From an uncultured Collinsella sp. (lineage in GTDB: Bacteria > Actinomycetota > Coriobacteriia > Coriobacteriales > Coriobacteriaceae): DNA of 7,293 nucleotides. Both the position numbers and the translations under genes were made by a program. Location of the stretch: contig CABUDB010000073.1 of assembly GCA_902490245.1 (NCBI GenBank), positions 1 through 7,293 on the forward strand, given 5' to 3'. Every line of letters begins with the position of its first letter. Positions within the stretch are counted from its first letter, which is position 1. The notes beneath the pieces were generated by a model. It saw only the letters and a program-made list of their open reading frames with translations. It ran no database searches and had not been told where the DNA came from. This document shows, in pieces, positions 6,679 to 7,293 of this stretch.

Positions 6679-7293
6679 TCAAGACGTGCCTTCGGCGGCG
6701 ATGTGATACGAGAAGCCCTTGCCCATCAAAAACCGAACCAGTTTTTCGAATCCGCGCGTCTCTGGAACACGCCGCTTGGCGAGCAGGGCTGACGCACGCG
6801 CCAAATCGTCTTCGACGGCAAAATATTCCTCGGGATAACCGGGAATGTCATCAAGCACGACATGACGACGCTTGAGCTCGGTCTCGATTTTGCGCTGTCC
6901 CCAACCGCGCCGCTTGCGTTCCTCGATAAAGTACGAGCAAAAGCGGTTCTCGTCTAAAAAGCGATACTCGGTGGCGCGCTCGACCGCGAAATCGATCGCG
7001 GACTGGTGAAAGCCGTAGCGAGCCAGCTTGTCACGGACCTCACCCGTCGCATGGTCGCGGCGCGATAACATCTCGGTCACCATGGTAAGCGCACATTTAC
7101 GCTCGATGAGCTGCACCGCATCACGAAATTTATCCCAATCACAGGGAAGATCGGGGCGGTTTTTGACATACAGCCGCGCGACCCGCACAGGGATCCAAAT
7201 GGACCGCTCAAAACCGCCCTCAAGCTCACAATCGATATGTGCGCAAGGCTTTTTGGACGCATAGCCGCTCGAGAACGAGGAGGCCGCCTTCTT
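6679..7293 (-). CDS. recX: RecX family regulatory protein, 5' end open at window edge
   Basis: RecX binds RecA filaments and limits recombinase activity. The frame is open from the right edge to the TGA at 6679 (204 residues), and no in-frame ATG occurs before the conserved region. A GTG at 7188 (169 residues) is a possible start but has only a weak GGA upstream. The protein-like stretch before it (CELEGGFERSIWIPVRVARLY) suggests the gene continues past the edge. The C-terminal two thirds show the RecX three-helix repeats: MLSRRDHATGEVRDKLARYGF, AIDFAVERATEYRFLDENRF with CSYFIEERKRRGWGQRKIETELKRR, and DDLARASALLAKRR with the end FLMGKGFSYHIA. All fit the family pattern of Leu-Asp-Asp-type turns, although the turn here reads FLDENRF. 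recA is expected just outside the window. No gene overlaps the 285 nt between it and rny. Confidence 0.85.
   Translation of the reverse strand, partial: KKAASSFSSGYASKKPCAHIDCELEGGFERSIWIPVRVARLYVKNRPDLPCDWDKFRDAVQLIERKCALTMVTEMLSRRDHATGEVRDKLARYGFHQSAIDFAVERATEYRFLDENRFCSYFIEERKRRGWGQRKIETELKRRHVVLDDIPGYPEEYFAVEDDLARASALLAKRRVPETRGFEKLVRFLMGKGFSYHIAAEGTS

Noticed and set aside
6601..6890. Small plus-strand reading frame overlapping the end of recX and the gap
   Set aside because: Antisense to conserved RecX sequence, with arginine-rich composition and no recognisable motif or ribosome-binding site.

Overview
The window is one tightly packed, single-strand (minus) gene cluster from a moderately GC-rich actinobacterium. 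Protein sequence style and gene order suggest the class Coriobacteriia, most likely Collinsella or a close relative. This assignment is from memory of such genomes and was not computed. RNase Y (normal in Firmicutes and Coriobacteriia), SpoVS in a lineage not known to sporulate, and a soluble GHKL ATPase between them fit that placement.

Read in the direction of transcription (high to low coordinates), the order is: recX (open at the right edge, so recA may lie just outside); a 285-nt gap with a candidate terminator, a good sigma70-type promoter and a structured leader of about 160 nt; rny (RNase Y); a GHKL-type ATPase of unknown function; spoVS; miaB; miaA; and hflX (cut by the left edge). 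No RNA genes, mobile elements, CRISPR arrays or pseudogenes were seen. Every base outside the 285-nt gap is coding or lies in a gap of less than 80 nt.

The genes form two functional groups. The first (rny, the ATPase, spoVS) centres on RNA turnover plus two regulator-like proteins. The ATPase begins 1 nt after the rny stop and has no visible Shine-Dalgarno sequence, so its translation is probably coupled to rny. The second group (miaB, miaA, hflX) serves translation. MiaA and MiaB catalyse consecutive steps of ms2i6A37 tRNA modification, and HflX is a ribosome-associated GTPase. Both junctions in this group are TAATG, where stop and start share one base. The only strong promoter found is upstream of rny, so the six genes may be one long operon. 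The 74-nt gap before spoVS holds a perfect 8-bp inverted repeat that could mark a processing or regulatory point.

The most interesting items are the uncharacterised GHKL ATPase, which has MutL-like ATP-lid motifs and sits where other genomes often carry ymdB, and the rny leader, where a GNRA-capped 11-bp hairpin with a U-rich tail lies between promoter and start codon.
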